Positions 62,632 to 64,000 of a DNA stretch of 64,000 bases are shown here, in pieces. Every line of letters begins with the position of its first letter. Position 1 is the stretch's first letter. The DNA comes from Histidinibacterium aquaticum. GTDB lineage: Bacteria; Pseudomonadota; Alphaproteobacteria; Rhodobacterales; Rhodobacteraceae. A program made the position numbers and the translations under genes. Under the pieces are notes generated by a model that made no database searches, had not been told where the DNA came from, and saw nothing but the letters and a program-made list of their open reading frames with translations. Location: contig NZ_VYQE01000002.1 in the NCBI RefSeq assembly GCF_008710275.1, positions 483,522-547,521 on the forward strand. Direction: 5' to 3'.

Positions 62632-64000
62632 CAGAAGAAGTCGATGGAGACCTGCAGGAGCCGCTCCACCTCAGGCACGTCGTCGGACATGGCGAAGATG
62701 GCTACGAGATCGCCCTCCTCGACGCGGGTCTCCCCGGTGGGCTTCACGTAGCGGCCGGCCTTCAGCAGACCGCCGACCAGCACGCCTTCAGGGAACTCGA
62801 TGTCCCGGATCCGCTGGCCCGCGATGGGCGAGGTCGAGAGAACCTGCGCCTCGATCATCTCCGCCTCGGCGTCGCCGATGGAATAGACCCCGCGGACCCG
62901 GCCGTGCCGGATGTGGCGCAGGATCGAGCTCACGGTCGTGGCGCGCGGGTTGATGTAGGCGTCGATGTCGAGCGGCTCCATCAGCGGCACGAGAGAGGGA
63001 TCGTTGCTGAGACAGATCGCCATTGGGCAGCCCATGCCCTTGGCGCGGACGGCGGCGAGCAGGTTGGTCTTGTCGTCGTCGGTGACCACGAGCACGGCGT
63101 CGGCGCGAGAGATCCCGGCCTCGGTCAGCAGCGCGGCGTCGAGGCCGTCGCCGTTCAGGACGATCGTCCGGTCGAGGGCATCCGCCGCGCGCTCGGCGCT
63201 GGCCCGGTTCTTCTCGATCACCTTGACGCGCACCCGGTCCGCGCGTCCCTCCAGCGCCTTGGCGACCGCGAGCCCGACGTTGCCGCCGCCGATGACGACG
63301 ACCCGCTCCTGCTTTGACTGGGTCTTGCCGAAGATCTCCAGCGTGCGGGTCACGTCGTTCGATTCGGTGAAGAGATAGGCGCTGTCGCCGGCGAAGATCT
63401 GGTCGCCCGGATCGGGGGCGAAGAGCTGGCCGTCGCGCCGCAGGCCCACCACGATGGTCTTCAGCGTCGAGAAGAGGTCGGTGAGCTGCCGCAGCGGCGT
63501 GTTCACCACCGGGCAGTCCTCGTCGATCTTGATGCCCAGCAGCGTGCCCTGCCCGCGCAGGAACTGCTCGGTGTCGAAGGCCGCAGGCGCGGCGAGCCGG
63601 CGCAGCGCCGCTTCGGCCACCTCGCGCTCGGGGCTGATCACCACGTCGATCGGCATGTGATCGCGGCGGTAGAGATCGGAATAGATCGCGTCGAGGTAGC
63701 TCTGCCCCCGGAGCCGCGCGATCTTGCGCTGGATCGCGAAGACCGAGTGCGCGACCTGGCAGGTGACCATGTTCACCTCGTCGCTGTGCGTCGCGGCGAT
63801 GATCATGTCGGCGTCCCGCGCGCCCGCCCGGTCGAGGATGTCGGGATAGGAGGCGAAGCCCGCGATGCCCTGCACGTCGAGCGTATCCGTCGCCCGGCGC
63901 ACCAGGTCGGGATTGTTGTCGACGACGGTGACGTCGTTGCGCTCACCGGAGAGGTGCCGGGCGATCTGCCAGCCGACCTGCCCCGCGCCGCAGATGATGA
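62631..64000 (-). CDS. trkA: Potassium uptake regulator TrkA (5' end outside window)
   Basis: Partial gene, cut by the window edge only a few codons after its start. It has two tandem Rossmann NAD-binding RCK domains: first IICGAGQVGWQIARHL at the truncated N-terminus, and second VVIGGGNVGLAVAKAL near residue 235, with TrkA-C domains following each. TrkA gates TrkH in response to NAD(H) and ATP. The stop overlaps the trkH start. Confidence 0.95.
   Translation of the reverse strand, partial: IICGAGQVGWQIARHLSGERNDVTVVDNNPDLVRRATDTLDVQGIAGFASYPDILDRAGARDADMIIAATHSDEVNMVTCQVAHSVFAIQRKIARLRGQSYLDAIYSDLYRRDHMPIDVVISPEREVAEAALRRLAAPAAFDTEQFLRGQGTLLGIKIDEDCPVVNTPLRQLTDLFSTLKTIVVGLRRDGQLFAPDPGDQIFAGDSAYLFTESNDVTRTLEIFGKTQSKQERVVVIGGGNVGLAVAKALEGRADRVRVKVIEKNRASAERAADALDRTIVLNGDGLDAALLTEAGISRADAVLVVTDDDKTNLLAAVRAKGMGCPMAICLSNDPSLVPLMEPLDIDAYINPRATTVSSILRHIRHGRVRGVYSIGDAEAEMIEAQVLSTSPIAGQRIRDIEFPEGVLVGGLLKAGRYVKPTGETRVEEGDLVAIFAMSDDVPEVERLLQVSIDFF

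Overview
The window is 64 kb of high-GC, gene-dense chromosomal DNA from an alphaproteobacterium, almost certainly Rhodobacteraceae (Roseobacter/Rhodobacter group). The evidence is the order dusB-ntrB-ntrC-ntrY-ntrX, an NtrC without the GAFTGA loop, a fused IspDF, a PstA with the long alphaproteobacterial N-terminus, the trkA-trkH-hfq-hflX string, a 77-residue Hfq, and Hint-domain proteins linked to RTX repeats. The genus cannot be fixed from the sequence alone. No phage, transposon, CRISPR array, rRNA or replication origin was seen; this reads as core chromosome with small lineage-specific insertions.

Layout. 1-5.4 kb: DUF4198 protein, pseudouridine catabolism pair (kinase + PsuG), DUF502 membrane protein, LysE/ArgO exporter, zinc metallopeptidase. 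5.4-7.2 kb (minus): 3-hydroxybutyrate dehydrogenase translationally coupled to a patatin-like lipase. 7.2-7.6 kb: a probable small RNA with its own promoter and terminator. 7.6-13.1 kb: an orphan YejA-like peptide-binding protein, an MFS transporter, three tandem small CsbD-like genes, an XRE-cupin regulator and a DsbA-family oxidoreductase. 13.1-21.1 kb (minus): nitrogen-regulation operon dusB-ntrBC-ntrYX plus an alpha/beta hydrolase. 21.3-26.5 kb (plus): ispDF-pgpA-pncC, a dimethylglycine-dehydrogenase-like flavoprotein and a MobA-like nucleotidyltransferase. 26.4-30 kb (minus): two Hint-domain proteins, one fused to RTX calcium-binding repeats. 30.5-32.2 kb: tRNA-Leu(CAA) followed by a GFA-family gene, then dedA and dsbB. 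32.2-39.7 kb (minus): complete phosphate regulon phoR-pstSCAB-phoU-phoB with a three-half-site Pho box. 39.9-45.8 kb: a transsulfuration enzyme, a gamma-carbonic-anhydrase-like protein, gmk, yicC, a PAS_5 protein and class II DAHP synthase. 46-54.2 kb (plus): GlxA-type regulator, then a branched-chain-amino-acid-type ABC operon interrupted by four small uncharacterised genes. 54.2-59.4 kb: L,D-transpeptidase, a beta-hydroxyacid dehydrogenase, a penicillin-acylase-family enzyme and a DUF2177 protein. 59.4-64 kb (minus): trkA (cut by the window edge)-trkH-hfq-hflX.

Two global nutrient-sensing systems (nitrogen NtrBC/NtrYX and phosphate PhoBR/Pst) lie within 20 kb of each other. Three copies of a palindromic intergenic element lie in gaps between genes. 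The observations most worth following are the small RNA upstream of bdhA, the CsbD-like gene trio, the Cys-x9-Cys secreted proteins inside the liv operon, the Hint protein lacking its catalytic cysteine, and the tRNA-Leu/GFA arrangement. Functions are assigned from motif and family recognition without database searches.
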